A DNA stretch of 64,000 nt from Intrasporangium flavum (lineage in GTDB: Bacteria; Actinomycetota; Actinomycetes; Actinomycetales; Dermatophilaceae): assembly GCF_001956915.1 (NCBI RefSeq), contig NZ_MLJO01000003.1, forward strand, positions 310,001-374,000. The letters are read 5' to 3'. The stretch's first letter is position 1. The number at the start of each line of letters is the position of its first letter. A program made the translations under genes and the position numbers. The notes under the pieces are model-generated. The model had not been told where the DNA came from and ran no database searches. It worked only from the letters and a program-made list of their open reading frames with translations. Shown piece by piece: positions 36,709 through 45,069 of the stretch.

Positions 36709-37104
36709 CTACCAGCGGCGGCGACGTGACCCGACCACGCCAGCCAGCACGAGCGCGCCCACCCCGACCCCCACACCCGCGAGGTCGACGACGGCGTCCC
36801 ACACGTCTCCGGACCGCCCGGGCAGCGCCACGTGCTGGACCACCTCGCTCAACGGCGCGTGCACCGCGAAGACGAGGGCCGCCAGGCGCGCCGATCCCGT
36901 GGCGCGGCCGACGGCCCACGTCGGGACGGCGAAGACGAGCAGGTGGACGACCTTGTCGGTCCAGCTCACGGGCCCCTCGACCGTGACGACGGGCCAGTAG
37001 AGGACGGCGAGCTGGACGGCGACGGCGATCACCGCGAGCAGGACCCCGGAGCGCCGGAGCAGTGCCGTGGACGACGCGACGGAGGGCGTCGAGGGTGTCG
37101 TCAT
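36709..37104 (-). CDS. VanZ-like membrane protein
   Basis: 131 residues from ATG 37104. Four hydrophobic helices with WTDKVVHLLVFAVPTWAVGR in helix 2 and APLSEVVQHVALPGRSGDVWDAVVDLAGVGVG in helices 3-4; the DxxxHxxxF and E-Q-x-R-SGDVxDxxxDxxG pattern is the VanZ family mark. VanZ proteins can give low-level teicoplanin resistance, but most members have no known role. Divergent from the SIMPL gene. Confidence 0.85.
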   Translation of the reverse strand: MTTPSTPSVASSTALLRRSGVLLAVIAVAVQLAVLYWPVVTVEGPVSWTDKVVHLLVFAVPTWAVGRATGSARLAALVFAVHAPLSEVVQHVALPGRSGDVWDAVVDLAGVGVGVGALVLAGVVGSRRRRW

Positions 37105-37198
37105 GGGACCCGAGTCTAGGTAGGTTCGGTCGCAGACCCGCCGCCGCCGGGGCACGCCGCAGGCGGACAGAGCACGCGGGCGGAGCAGGAGGACACCG

Positions 37199-37849
37199 AT
37201 GGGCAGGCGCACGGTCACGGTCACCGGTTCGGGGCGCGCGAGCGCGACACCCGACGTCGTCCGGCTCGACCTGCGGGTCGGGCACGACGCGCCCGACGTC
37301 GCCACCGCGCTCGGCGGCGCGGCCACGGGCATCGCCGAGGTGGGCCGGGTGGCCCGCGAGCACGGCGTCGCGGACGCCGACATCCGCACCCTCGACGCGT
37401 CGGTGAGCCAGCGTTGGGACAACACCGGCACGCCCGTCGGCTTCACCGCCCAGCAGCGGCTCGGGCTCACGGTGCGCCGGCTCGAGGCCGTCGGCGAGGT
37501 GCTCGAAGCAGCCGCGGCGGCGGTCGGCAACGCCCTGCTCGTCGACCAGGTGCGCCTCGACGTCGCCGACCGGACCGACGCGCTGGCTCGGGCCCGCGAC
37601 GCGGCCTTCGCCGACGCGCACACCCGCGCCGACCAGTACGCGACCCTCGCGGGCGCCGAGCTCGGCCGCGTGCTCGGCATCGCCGAGGGCGGCGCGGTGC
37701 CCCTGGCCGGGCCGCGGATGAAGTTCGCCGCGATGGCGGCCGACTCGGCGGGCGCCATGCCCGTGGAGGGCGGTGACCTGGAGATCGGCGCGTCCGTCAC
37801 CGTCACCTGGGAGCTGGCCGGGGGCGCGACACCGCACGCGTCGGAATAG
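37199..37849 (+). CDS. SIMPL-domain (DUF541) protein
   Basis: 216 residues from ATG 37199 with GGAGGA upstream. It begins RTVTVTGSGRASATPDVVRLDLRVG and continues LDASVSQRWDNTGTPVGFTAQQRLGLTVRRLEAVGEVLEAA and ALARARDAAFADAHTRADQYATLAGAELGRVLGI, typical of the YggE/DUF541 fold. It lacks a signal peptide, unlike periplasmic YggE. Thioredoxin follows 28 bases later, so both may be cotranscribed. Role unknown; the E. coli homologue reduces oxidative damage. Confidence 0.85.
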   Translation: MGRRTVTVTGSGRASATPDVVRLDLRVGHDAPDVATALGGAATGIAEVGRVAREHGVADADIRTLDASVSQRWDNTGTPVGFTAQQRLGLTVRRLEAVGEVLEAAAAAVGNALLVDQVRLDVADRTDALARARDAAFADAHTRADQYATLAGAELGRVLGIAEGGAVPLAGPRMKFAAMAADSAGAMPVEGGDLEIGASVTVTWELAGGATPHASE

Positions 37850-37877
37850 TTGGGCCCGCTCGTTCGTTGGAGGCGAC

Positions 37878-38282
37878 ATGGCAACCACTGACCTGACCGC
37901 CGAGACCTTCGAGAAGACCGTGCTCGACCACGACATCGTGCTCGTCGACTTCTGGGCGTCGTGGTGCGGCCCGTGCCGCCAGTTCGCCCCCGTGTACGAC
38001 GCCGCGTCGCAGACCGGCGACAACGAGGGCATCGTGTTCGGCAAGGTCGACACCGAGGCCGAGCAGGCGCTCGCGTCGGCAGCCAACATCACCTCGATCC
38101 CCACCCTGATGGCCTTCAAGGAGGGCGTGCTCGTCTTCGCCCAGCCGGGCGCGCTGCCGCAGTCTGCGCTCCAGGACGTCATCGAGCAGGTCAAGGCCCT
38201 CGACATGGCCCCGATCAAGGCCCAGCTCGCCGAGCAGGGCGCGAGCCAGGGCGGCGCGGAGGCCGCGGGCGAGGCCTCCTGA
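37878..38282 (+). CDS. Thioredoxin
   Basis: 134 residues from ATG 37878 with TTGGAGG upstream. VLVDFWASWCGPCRQFAPVY holds the WCGPC active site, and ITSIPTLMAFKEGVLVFAQPGALP the cis-Pro loop. The C-terminal 20 residues (GASQGGAEAAGEAS) are a Gly/Ala tail beyond the usual 105-110 residues. It reduces disulfides in the cytoplasm and can supply electrons to the Bcp peroxiredoxin. A terminator follows. Confidence 0.95.
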   Translation: MATTDLTAETFEKTVLDHDIVLVDFWASWCGPCRQFAPVYDAASQTGDNEGIVFGKVDTEAEQALASAANITSIPTLMAFKEGVLVFAQPGALPQSALQDVIEQVKALDMAPIKAQLAEQGASQGGAEAAGEAS

Positions 38283-38304
38283 GGCGGCCCTCCCCCGAAC
38301 ACAC

Positions 38305-38338
38305 GAAAGGCGCCCCGGTGAGAACCGGGGCGCCTTTC
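38305..38338. terminator. Terminator between thioredoxin and ssrA
   Basis: GAAAGGCGCCCCGGT (38305-38319) pairs perfectly with ACCGGGGCGCCTTTC (38324-38338) around GAGA, with a TTT on the right side for the plus strand and, on the minus strand, CTTTC. The thioredoxin gene and the tmRNA gene converge on it. Confidence 0.85.
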
Positions 38339-38376
38339 GCATACCGCGAGCAACAGCGTGACGTGGCCACCACAGG

Positions 38377-38743
38377 TGGTGGAGGTGGCGGGAATTGAAC
38401 CCGCGTCCGATGACGAGAGACCAGGGCTTCTCCGGGCGCAGTGCGCTGTGGATTTTCTCGGCCCCAGGGCTCGCACGCACGCGTCCCCTGACAGGCCCAG
38501 TCGAGAAGGAGTCCCGCACAGCCCCCCGACATGACTGCGCAGCAAGTTCCCTAGCTGACGCCAGGCACTGAGTCGGGAACTACCTCAGGCTGACGGACTT
38601 CGAGGCTCGCTCAGGCGGCGAGGGCGAAGTCGGTGCGCTTGGAATTGGCACCTATTGGTTTGCAAGGAGCGTTGACGAGATGACCTTGCATCCTCGGCCC
38701 GCTTCCCCTGGCGTGTCGACCACCGTCGAAACCGATCACCCCC
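38377..38743 (-). ncRNA. ssrA: Transfer-messenger RNA (tmRNA)
   Basis: The 5' end GGGGGTG (38743-38737) pairs with CACCTCC (38387-38381), followed by A and an encoded CCA (38379-38377). The start has GATCGGTTTCGACGG, the tRNA-like D-loop region of tmRNA, and the 3' end GGACGCGGGTTCAATTCCCGCC, the T arm. The tag frame at 38649-38611 (minus) reads ANSKRTDFALAA with TGA, the degradation tag ending in ALAA. About 367 bases. It rescues stalled ribosomes with SmpB, coded at 44455. A TTGACA at 38777-38772 is a possible -35 element. Confidence 0.95.
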
Positions 38744-38990
38744 ATGGGGATGACCACGTCACGCTGTTCACTTGTCAAGCTCCCGCTCGCGCGGGAGTCC
38801 ACAGTATGCACGAGGAACGTCCGGGGCGGCCATCGCATTCCCGCGGGCGCCGCGCGTTGCCGGCGCGTTGCCGGCGCGCTGCCGCCCTGTTGCCGCCCGC
38901 TCCCGCCGGTTACGACGGACCGGCCTTTCCCCTAGGCTGCGGGCCAGACCCGTCGCGCCAGGCCGGGTCGACAGCACCGGAGGAGGCCCG

Positions 38991-39278
38991 ATGTCGCGCG
39001 AGACCCTGCGCGAGACGCCGACGGCCCGCCGGCTCCCGGCCCACGCGTCGGTCGGCGCGGGTTCGACCGACCGGCACGTGACCGCGCCCTTCGCCGGTGT
39101 CGTCGTGCCGGCCGTGCGCGTCGGGGACCGGGTGGCCGCAGGCCAGGTCGTCGCGACGATCGAGGCCATCAAGATGGAGGCCGCGATCACGAGCCCGTGG
39201 CCGGGCACGGTCGCGCGGCTCGACGTGTCGGCGTACCAGCCCGTCGAGGGCGGCGACGTCATCGCCGAGGTGCGCTGA
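38991..39278 (+). CDS. Small biotinyl/lipoyl-domain protein (free-standing BCCP-like)
   Basis: 95 residues from ATG 38991 with GGAGGAGG nine bases upstream. After an Arg-rich start of 27 residues the domain reads HVTAPFAGVVVPAVRVGDRVAAGQVVATIEAIKMEAAITSPWPGTVARL, with EAIKMEA in place of the usual EAMKM; the Lys is the biotin site. No carboxylase subunit is adjacent. It likely carries biotin for a carboxylase coded elsewhere. Its last 20 bases overlap the tail of the convergent gene at 39259. Confidence 0.85.
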   Translation: MSRETLRETPTARRLPAHASVGAGSTDRHVTAPFAGVVVPAVRVGDRVAAGQVVATIEAIKMEAAITSPWPGTVARLDVSAYQPVEGGDVIAEVR

Positions 39279-40110
39279 CCGATCGCACCAGGGCCAGCGC
39301 GTCCTCGACCGAACCCGTGACGTCGGGGACCGGGAACAGCGTGCCGCGCACGACCCGGTCGCGGTCGACGACGAACGTCAGGCGCCGCAGTCGGGTCGTG
39401 CCGCCGGCCCGGAACGTCGGCAGGCGCAGGGCGGTGGTCAGCTCGAGCTCGGCGTCGGACAGCAGCGGGAAGGCGATGCGGTTGCGCGCGGCGAAGTCGG
39501 CCTGCTCACCGGCGCGCTGGGTGGAGACACCGACGACGGCGGCCCCGGCGTCGGCGAACTCCCCGAGCCGGTCGCGGTAGGTGCACGACTCGAGGGTGCA
39601 ACCGACGCCGCCGGGCACCTCGTCGGCCCCGGGGAAGCCGGTGCCCGGATAGCAGTAGACGACGGTGAAGGGGGCGTCGTGGGCCACCGGGTCGAGCCCG
39701 GCCAGGTGCGGCACGGTGCGCCCGACGAGGCCGGCGACGCGCGCCGCCTCGGTGGAGACCTGCGCGGCGAGGGCGCTGGGCCGGCCGTCACCGAGCAGCC
39801 ACGCATCGCCGAAGTCCTGGAGCGCGACGAGCACGGGCAGCGCTCCGCGACCCCGCGGCGTCAGGACGTAGTCGTGGCGTGGCGGGTGGTCGGTGTACCG
39901 GCGCCGTTCGAGCAGGCCGTCGTCGACGAGGGCCTCGAGCCGCTGGGCCAGCACCTTGCGCGAGATGCCGGTCTCCTGGACGAGCTGGTCGAACCGGGTG
40001 CGGCCGCCGGCGACGTCGCGCAGCACGAGGAGCGTCCACGGGTCGCCGAGCACGCCGACGGCCTGGGCGATGCCGCAGGGGTCGTCGGGGTCCGGACGTC
40101 GGGTGCTCAC
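39259..40110 (-). CDS. HxlR-type regulator fused to a peroxiredoxin-like domain
   Basis: 283 residues from a minus-strand start at 40110. Residues 1-110 are an HxlR winged helix: DPCGIAQAVGVLGDPWTLLVLRDVAGGRTRFDQLVQETGISRKVLAQRLEALV, including the near-N-terminal Cys common in HxlR redox sensors. After a linker, residues about 145-283 are an AhpC/TSA-like redoxin: FTVVYCYPGTGFPG, GCTLESCTYRDRLGEF (a GCT...C pair as in Bcp), AAVVGVSTQRAGEQADFAARNRIAFPLLSD and TFVVDRDRVVRGTLFP. This suggests a redox-sensing repressor. It is divergent from an MFS exporter and has a clear operator-like inverted repeat between them. Such fusions occur in some actinobacteria. Confidence 0.85.
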   Translation of the reverse strand: MSTRRPDPDDPCGIAQAVGVLGDPWTLLVLRDVAGGRTRFDQLVQETGISRKVLAQRLEALVDDGLLERRRYTDHPPRHDYVLTPRGRGALPVLVALQDFGDAWLLGDGRPSALAAQVSTEAARVAGLVGRTVPHLAGLDPVAHDAPFTVVYCYPGTGFPGADEVPGGVGCTLESCTYRDRLGEFADAGAAVVGVSTQRAGEQADFAARNRIAFPLLSDAELELTTALRLPTFRAGGTTRLRRLTFVVDRDRVVRGTLFPVPDVTGSVEDALALVRSVSAPRR

Positions 40111-40121
40111 CCACCCATCCT

Positions 40122-40146
40122 AGTCAGTTCCCAAACGAAACTGACT
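40122..40146. promoter_or_regulatory. Inverted-repeat operator candidate of the HxlR-peroxiredoxin regulator
   Basis: AGTCAGTT (40122-40129) and AACTGACT (40139-40146) are perfect arms with a nine-base spacer. The whole site lies in the 52-base gap between the divergent regulator and MFS genes. It is the only A/T-rich patch there and so overlaps both promoters, the usual place for an HxlR-type site. Confidence 0.65.
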
Positions 40147-40162
40147 GTGGTCTGATGGGCGC

Positions 40163-41407
40163 GTGACCGCGCCGCCCGCACCACCCGCACCCCTCCGCTC
40201 CCTGCCCCGCGTCGTCTGGGTCCTGGCCGCCGGCCGGTTCGTCAGCTCGGCGAGCAGCTTCCTCATGCTCTTCCTCGTCCTCTACCTCACCGGCCCGCGC
40301 GGGCTGGCCGTCGTGCCCGCCGGCGTCATCGCCGGCAGCAACGGCGTCGGCGCTCTCCTCGGCAACCTCACCGGCGGACGCTTCGGCGACCGGTACGGGC
40401 ACCGGCGGGCCCTGCTCGTGGCCGCGAGTGCGGTCGGCGTCCTCACCGCGACGATCCCGTGGCAGCCGGTGCCCCTGCTCGCCGTCACGATGCCGCTGAC
40501 GGGCTACCTCGGCGCCGTCGCGTCGCTGAGCCAGGGCGCCCTCGCGGCGCTCGCGGTCCCCGCAGGCTCGCGCCGGCCCGCGGTGGCCGTGAGCCGGGCG
40601 GCCTCCAACGCCGGGTTCGTCGTCGGCCCTCCCCTCGGCGCCCTCCTTGCGGCGTCCGGGTTCGACGCCCTCTTCGTCGTCGACGGCGTCCTCACCCTCG
40701 TCCTGCGCCACGTGGTCTCGCGGATGCTCCCCGACGAGCCGCCCGTCACCCGGGCACCGGACGCGCCGGCCGGGCTGTGGCGGGCGGTGCGCGGTGACCG
40801 GGCCCTCGTCGTGCTGCTCGCCGGGGCCGTCCTCGTCGACCTCGTGTACCGGCAGCTCTACTCGACGCTGCCGCTGCACCTGCGCGACGCCGGGCAGCCG
40901 CTCGGCCTCTACACCGGACTCGTGGCCGTCGGGTCCGGGCTGATCCTGCTGCTCGAGATCCCGGTCGCGCTCTGGCTGCGGCACCGGCCCGCCGTGCCGA
41001 TCATCGCCACCGGGTACGCCCTCGTGGCCGTGGGGTTCGCGGTCTTCGGCTGGCACGGGGTCGGCGTCGCAGCCGCGGCCGTCACCGGCATGGTCGTGCT
41101 CACCGCAGGCGAGATCCTCTACAAGACGACGGCCACGGCGCACGTGCTCGACGCCGCGCCAGACCACCTGGTCGGCGGGTACCAGGGCCTGTACACCGCC
41201 GCGGCGACCAGCGGCTCGATGCTGTCGGCTCCGCTCGGCGGCGCGCTCTACGCGGCGCGGCCCGACCTGCTGTGGCCGGCCTGCGGCGTCGTGGCGGGCA
41301 CGGGCGCGCTGCTGGCGGTCGCCTCCGGACGCCTCCGTCAGCAGCGTGTATCACCGAGCGCCGTTGTGCCCACTGTCAGTTCGCGAGCGTCGCGTCTCGG
41401 GGGCTGA
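40163..41407 (+). CDS. MFS transporter (drug/sugar exporter type)
   Basis: 414 residues from GTG 40163. Twelve hydrophobic helices; motif A-like GGRFGDRYGHRRALLVAA between helices 2 and 3, and ASNAGFVVGPPLGALLAASGF resembling motif C of exporters. It is divergent from the HxlR-peroxiredoxin regulator, so its expression probably responds to redox stress or to reactive compounds that it exports. The substrate is unknown. Confidence 0.88.
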   Translation: MTAPPAPPAPLRSLPRVVWVLAAGRFVSSASSFLMLFLVLYLTGPRGLAVVPAGVIAGSNGVGALLGNLTGGRFGDRYGHRRALLVAASAVGVLTATIPWQPVPLLAVTMPLTGYLGAVASLSQGALAALAVPAGSRRPAVAVSRAASNAGFVVGPPLGALLAASGFDALFVVDGVLTLVLRHVVSRMLPDEPPVTRAPDAPAGLWRAVRGDRALVVLLAGAVLVDLVYRQLYSTLPLHLRDAGQPLGLYTGLVAVGSGLILLLEIPVALWLRHRPAVPIIATGYALVAVGFAVFGWHGVGVAAAAVTGMVVLTAGEILYKTTATAHVLDAAPDHLVGGYQGLYTAAATSGSMLSAPLGGALYAARPDLLWPACGVVAGTGALLAVASGRLRQQRVSPSAVVPTVSSRASRLGG

Positions 41408-41515
41408 CCGCAGGGTCCGGCCACAGGTGTGCACGTCCGACCCGCCGCCCGCGCTCCCTGCCCGGCGCCCGCGTGTCGGCGTGCGTCCGAGCGCCCACCC
41501 AAGGATGGAGATCCC

Positions 41516-42331
41516 ATGCGTTTCACGTCCAAGCTCGCCGTCGCCACCGCCTTCATGCTCGGCGCGGCCGCGGGCGGCTACGGCATCGCCAACGCCGCCT
41601 CGTCGCCCGCGCCGTCACCCGGCCCCGCCAACGGCCCGGTCGCCGCCCGGTCGGCCCTCGCCACCGTCGTGCAACCCAACCCCATGGCGGTGTACGTGCC
41701 GCTCAAGAACTGCCGCGCCGTGGCCACCGCCACCGCCGGGGGCAAGATCCCCAACGGCGCCACGCGCGACTTCCAGATGACCGGCACGACGGGCTTCACG
41801 ACGCAGGGCGGCACGTCCGGCGGCTGTGGCGTCCCCTCGTACGCCACGGCGGTCAGCGCGCGCGTCACGTCGACCGCCGCCGACGCCAACGGCGCCTTCA
41901 TCGCCTACCCCACCGGCACGCCGGTCGGGCAGGGCACCCTGTACTACGCCAAGGGCGTCAACGTCACGACCGGGGCCAACCTCCAGATCGGCACCGGCGG
42001 CAAGGTGACGGTGAAGAACGTCCTCGGCCCGGCGCACCTGGCCATCGACGTCAACGGCTACTTCGCGCCCCAGATCCAGGCGCACATCGAGCTCGACGGC
42101 ACCCTCACCTCCGCGACCCCGCTCGTCACGAGCAGCTCGCGGCCCGGCACGGGCGTCTTCGTGGCCAACGTCGCCCGCGACGTCAGCGCCTGCGCGGCGC
42201 ACGCCGACCCCGACGGGTCGGGCGGCTACATCTCGAGCGCGGTCCCGAGCGGCAGCACGGTCACGATCTACACGTACAACCTCGCCGGTACGCCGACGAA
42301 CATCCGCTTCACCCTCAGCGTCACCTGCTGA
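41516..42331 (+). CDS. Secreted protein of unknown function
   Basis: 271 residues from ATG 41516 with GGATGGAG upstream. A signal peptide (MRFTSKLAVATAFMLGAAAGGYGIANAAS) is cut near residue 28. The mature part is beta-rich and includes HLAIDVNGYFAPQ, a (V/I)DVxGYF motif common in actinobacterial surface beta-sandwich proteins. Cysteines at wide spacing (KNCRAV, GGCGVP, SACAAH, final SVTC) may form disulfides. A terminator follows the stop. No enzyme motif is seen. Confidence 0.8.
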   Translation: MRFTSKLAVATAFMLGAAAGGYGIANAASSPAPSPGPANGPVAARSALATVVQPNPMAVYVPLKNCRAVATATAGGKIPNGATRDFQMTGTTGFTTQGGTSGGCGVPSYATAVSARVTSTAADANGAFIAYPTGTPVGQGTLYYAKGVNVTTGANLQIGTGGKVTVKNVLGPAHLAIDVNGYFAPQIQAHIELDGTLTSATPLVTSSSRPGTGVFVANVARDVSACAAHADPDGSGGYISSAVPSGSTVTIYTYNLAGTPTNIRFTLSVTC

Positions 42332-42336
42332 GCGTC

Positions 42337-42368
42337 GGGTGTGCCGGGGCCGGGGCCCCGGCACACCC
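42337..42368. terminator. Bidirectional terminator
   Basis: GGGTGTGCCGGGG (42337-42349) pairs with CCCCGGCACACCC (42356-42368) around six bases, between two convergent genes (secreted protein ending 42331, DUF2207 gene ending 42377). Confidence 0.8.
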
Positions 42369-42376
42369 CCTGACGG

Positions 42377-44368
42377 CTACCAGGAGCCCGACGACGACCC
42401 GCCGCCACCGCCGCCGCTGAAGCCGCCTCCACCGCTGAAGCCCGACGACCCCGACGAGCCGGGCGTCGAGGTGAAGGTGCCGGTGGAGGTCGTCGAGAAG
42501 GAGTCGACGCCGTTGGCGATGCCGGTGAAGTCCGGGAAGGCGTTGCCGCTCCAGACGTACCAGGTCGGCATGAGCAGCGGCTGGTTGGCGGCCTCGGCCG
42601 CCCGTGCCACGTCGGCGAACGTGCTCGCCCACCGGTCGGCCACGCCGAAGACGACGGCGTAGGGCAGGTACCGGCTGAAGATGTTGCTCGCCTCGTCGAA
42701 GGCGATCTGGTCGGCCTCGGCGGTGACGAGGTACTCCTTGAACCCGAGCGACTGGGCGTTGACGGCCGAGCCCTCGGCGGTCTTGGCCGCCATCCGTCCA
42801 CCGAGGAACCACGTGATGCCGCCGGCCGCGACGAGGCCTGCCCCGAGGGCGAACCCGCCGCTGAAGCCGCCGCCGAGCAGCGCGCTGATCGCCGCGCGGC
42901 CGTAGAAGAGGATGAGCCCGCCGAGGACGACGAGCACGATGCCGAGGCCCTGCCAGACGGCGCGCTGGGCCTGCGGCGAGGACCGGAACCAGCTGCGCCG
43001 CACGACCTCGCGGTACATCTCGGCCTGGATCGACTTGAGCGTCGTGGCGAAGGTGTTCTTCAGCTCGGACAGGCGCACGACGTCGCCGCGGCTGCCGAAG
43101 ATGCCGTCGAGCAGCATCCGCTCGTAGGGCAGCAGGCGCTCGGTGCCCGGCGCCGGCAGGCGCGTCAGGGTCCAGTCGGTGCGGCTGAACATGCCGCCGG
43201 CCTCGTTCTCCTCGATGCGCAGGAAGCCGCGCACCGCGAGGTCGATCACCGTGGCCGACACGTCGATGGGGTTCGCGGTCTCGTCGATGACGACGCCGAC
43301 CATCCCCGGCTGCACGCCCGCGGGCGGCTGGAACTGGACGGCGACCGTGGGCGCTCCCCCACGCGTCGTCACGGCCGACCCCGGGCCGGGGTCCTGTCCG
43401 GGGCCGGGCATCGGGCCGGTTGGCAGACCCGGCGTCAGCCCGGGCGTCACGTCGGCGTAGCGCTCGTCGCGCCCGCGGGTCCACACCAGCGTGCCCATGA
43501 CGGCGAGGGCGATGAGCGGCGCACCGATGCCGCCGACCCACGCAGCGGCGTTGGCGGCGGGGGCGGCGCCCGAGCCGACCGAGGAGCCGGCGTCGCCCTG
43601 GCGCACGTCGGGGGCCACGTGCCCGAAGGCACTGGCCGGGTAGGAGGCCAGGACGGTCATGGCCTCGCCGGAGTCGAGGGAGTCGGCCGAGAACGTCGCC
43701 GGGTCGCCGGTGCTGCTCTGGCACGGGGTGTCCGAGCGCGACTCGCCGCGGAAGCACCCGACCTTCGTCGCGGCGTCGGGGGCCGAGACCCGGATGCGGA
43801 CGTTGTCGCGGGTGGTCGTCTCGTTCGTGCCGAAGACGTTGTAGTAGAGCTCGACGGTGCTCGCGCCCTGGCCGTCGGGCGCCGGGGAGCCGTCGGAGCG
43901 GATCGGGTTGAGGACGTCGTGCAGGGTGTAGCGCACGACGTACTGCTGGGTGCCGCTCGTGTACTCGTCGGCGCTGCCGATGCGGATCTCCTTGGCGGCG
44001 CCGTTGTCGCTGACCTGGAACGCGTCGGGGGCACCGGTGGGGCTCGACACGGCGACGTCGGTGAGGTCGTAGTACCGGTAGCGGTTCGGGTCGTCGTTCC
44101 ACCCCATCCGCACGATGATGTCGCGGAAGATGCCGTGCTTCTGCTCGCCGCTCGGGAACCGCCAGGTGATGGTCTCGGTGACCTTCATGCTGCCGTCGGT
44201 CTGCAGGTCGTAGTCGGCGGCGAACGAGGTCATCCCCTCACCGCCGACGGCGTGCGCCGTACCGGCGGGAGCCACGAGCAGGAGCACCGCTGCGCCGAGC
44301 AGGGCCAGTGCCGCGGCCGGGCTGCGCCTGCGACGCCCCACGGGGCGCCGGTTCATCGATCGCTGCAT
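42377..44368 (-). CDS. DUF2207 membrane protein
   Basis: 663 residues from ATG 44368 with GGTGGAGGAG upstream; the open frame extends further upstream through smpB. A signal peptide or first helix (RSPAAALALLGAAVLLLVAPAGTAHA) is followed by an extracellular beta domain (SFAADYDLQTDGSMKVTETITWRF, KHGIFRDI) typical of DUF2207. Membrane helices lie near residues 278-298 and 485-545, and the tail is Gly/Ser-rich (GGGGFSGGGGGGSSSGSW). Function unknown; DUF2207 proteins often sit beside LemA genes, which is not seen here. Alone between a terminator and smpB. Confidence 0.85.
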   Translation of the reverse strand: MQRSMNRRPVGRRRRSPAAALALLGAAVLLLVAPAGTAHAVGGEGMTSFAADYDLQTDGSMKVTETITWRFPSGEQKHGIFRDIIVRMGWNDDPNRYRYYDLTDVAVSSPTGAPDAFQVSDNGAAKEIRIGSADEYTSGTQQYVVRYTLHDVLNPIRSDGSPAPDGQGASTVELYYNVFGTNETTTRDNVRIRVSAPDAATKVGCFRGESRSDTPCQSSTGDPATFSADSLDSGEAMTVLASYPASAFGHVAPDVRQGDAGSSVGSGAAPAANAAAWVGGIGAPLIALAVMGTLVWTRGRDERYADVTPGLTPGLPTGPMPGPGQDPGPGSAVTTRGGAPTVAVQFQPPAGVQPGMVGVVIDETANPIDVSATVIDLAVRGFLRIEENEAGGMFSRTDWTLTRLPAPGTERLLPYERMLLDGIFGSRGDVVRLSELKNTFATTLKSIQAEMYREVVRRSWFRSSPQAQRAVWQGLGIVLVVLGGLILFYGRAAISALLGGGFSGGFALGAGLVAAGGITWFLGGRMAAKTAEGSAVNAQSLGFKEYLVTAEADQIAFDEASNIFSRYLPYAVVFGVADRWASTFADVARAAEAANQPLLMPTWYVWSGNAFPDFTGIANGVDSFSTTSTGTFTSTPGSSGSSGFSGGGGFSGGGGGGSSSGSW

Positions 44369-44454
44369 GGCTCCTCCACCGGTCGGACCTGACTTCATCC
44401 TGTCACCGGACGCGTCCGACGCGGCGGTGGTTCCCTGTGCCGGGGAGGGTGTCG

Positions 44455-44928
44455 TCAGCGACGCCGGTTGGCCGCGCTCATCGCACGGTCGGCCTCGCGG
44501 CGGTCCTGCCGCTCGCGCAGGGCGTGCCGCTTGTCGTACTCCTTCTTGCCGGTGGCGATCGCGATCTCCACCTTGGCGCGGCCGTCCTTGAAGTAGAGGG
44601 ACAGCGGCACGATGGTGCGCCCGCTCTCGCGCGTCTTGTGGGCGAGCTTCTCCAGCTCGGCCCGGTGCAGCAGCAGCTTGCGCTTGCGGCGCGGTGCGTG
44701 GTTGTTCCACGTGCCGTTGAGGTACTCCGGGATGTGGACGTTCTCGAGGTAGAGCTCGTCGCCGGTGAACATCGCGAAGCCGTCGACGAGCGAGGCCCGA
44801 CCCATGCGCAGCGCCTTGACCTCGGTGCCGGAGAGCACGATGCCGGCCTCGAACGTGTCCTCGATGAGGTAGTCGTGGCGCGCCTTGCGGTTGCTCGCGA
44901 TGAGCGACCGCCCCTTCTCCTTGGGCAC
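44455..44928 (-). CDS. smpB: SsrA-binding protein SmpB
   Basis: 157 residues. [45 protein letters not shown] and [27 protein letters not shown] match the OB-fold core, and the C-terminal [23 protein letters not shown] tail is the helix that enters the mRNA channel. It binds tmRNA (38377) for trans-translation. It follows the M23 hydrolase and ftsX-ftsE genes on the same strand, the common actinobacterial order ftsE-ftsX-hydrolase-smpB. Confidence 0.95.
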   Translation of the reverse strand: MPKEKGRSLIASNRKARHDYLIEDTFEAGIVLSGTEVKALRMGRASLVDGFAMFTGDELYLENVHIPEYLNGTWNNHAPRRKRKLLLHRAELEKLAHKTRESGRTIVPLSLYFKDGRAKVEIAIATGKKEYDKRHALRERQDRREADRAMSAANRRR

Positions 44929-45069
44929 CGGACCGTCCTTCCACTCGTCGACCGGGATGACCGGCGCAGGACGCGACGGCGGACCAACGCTACCCCGAGC
45001 GGGCCCCGACCTCCGAGCGCGTTTCCGACGCGTCGGCGCCCGAGGTGCGGGCGAGGGCCGGGCCGGCCG

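Noticed and set aside
34111-36729. 872-codon plus-strand open frame opposite the RNA helicase
   Set aside because: It is the antisense of Arg-Asp repeats and reads as long Val/Thr/Ala strings; the minus-strand frame has all DEAD-box motifs.
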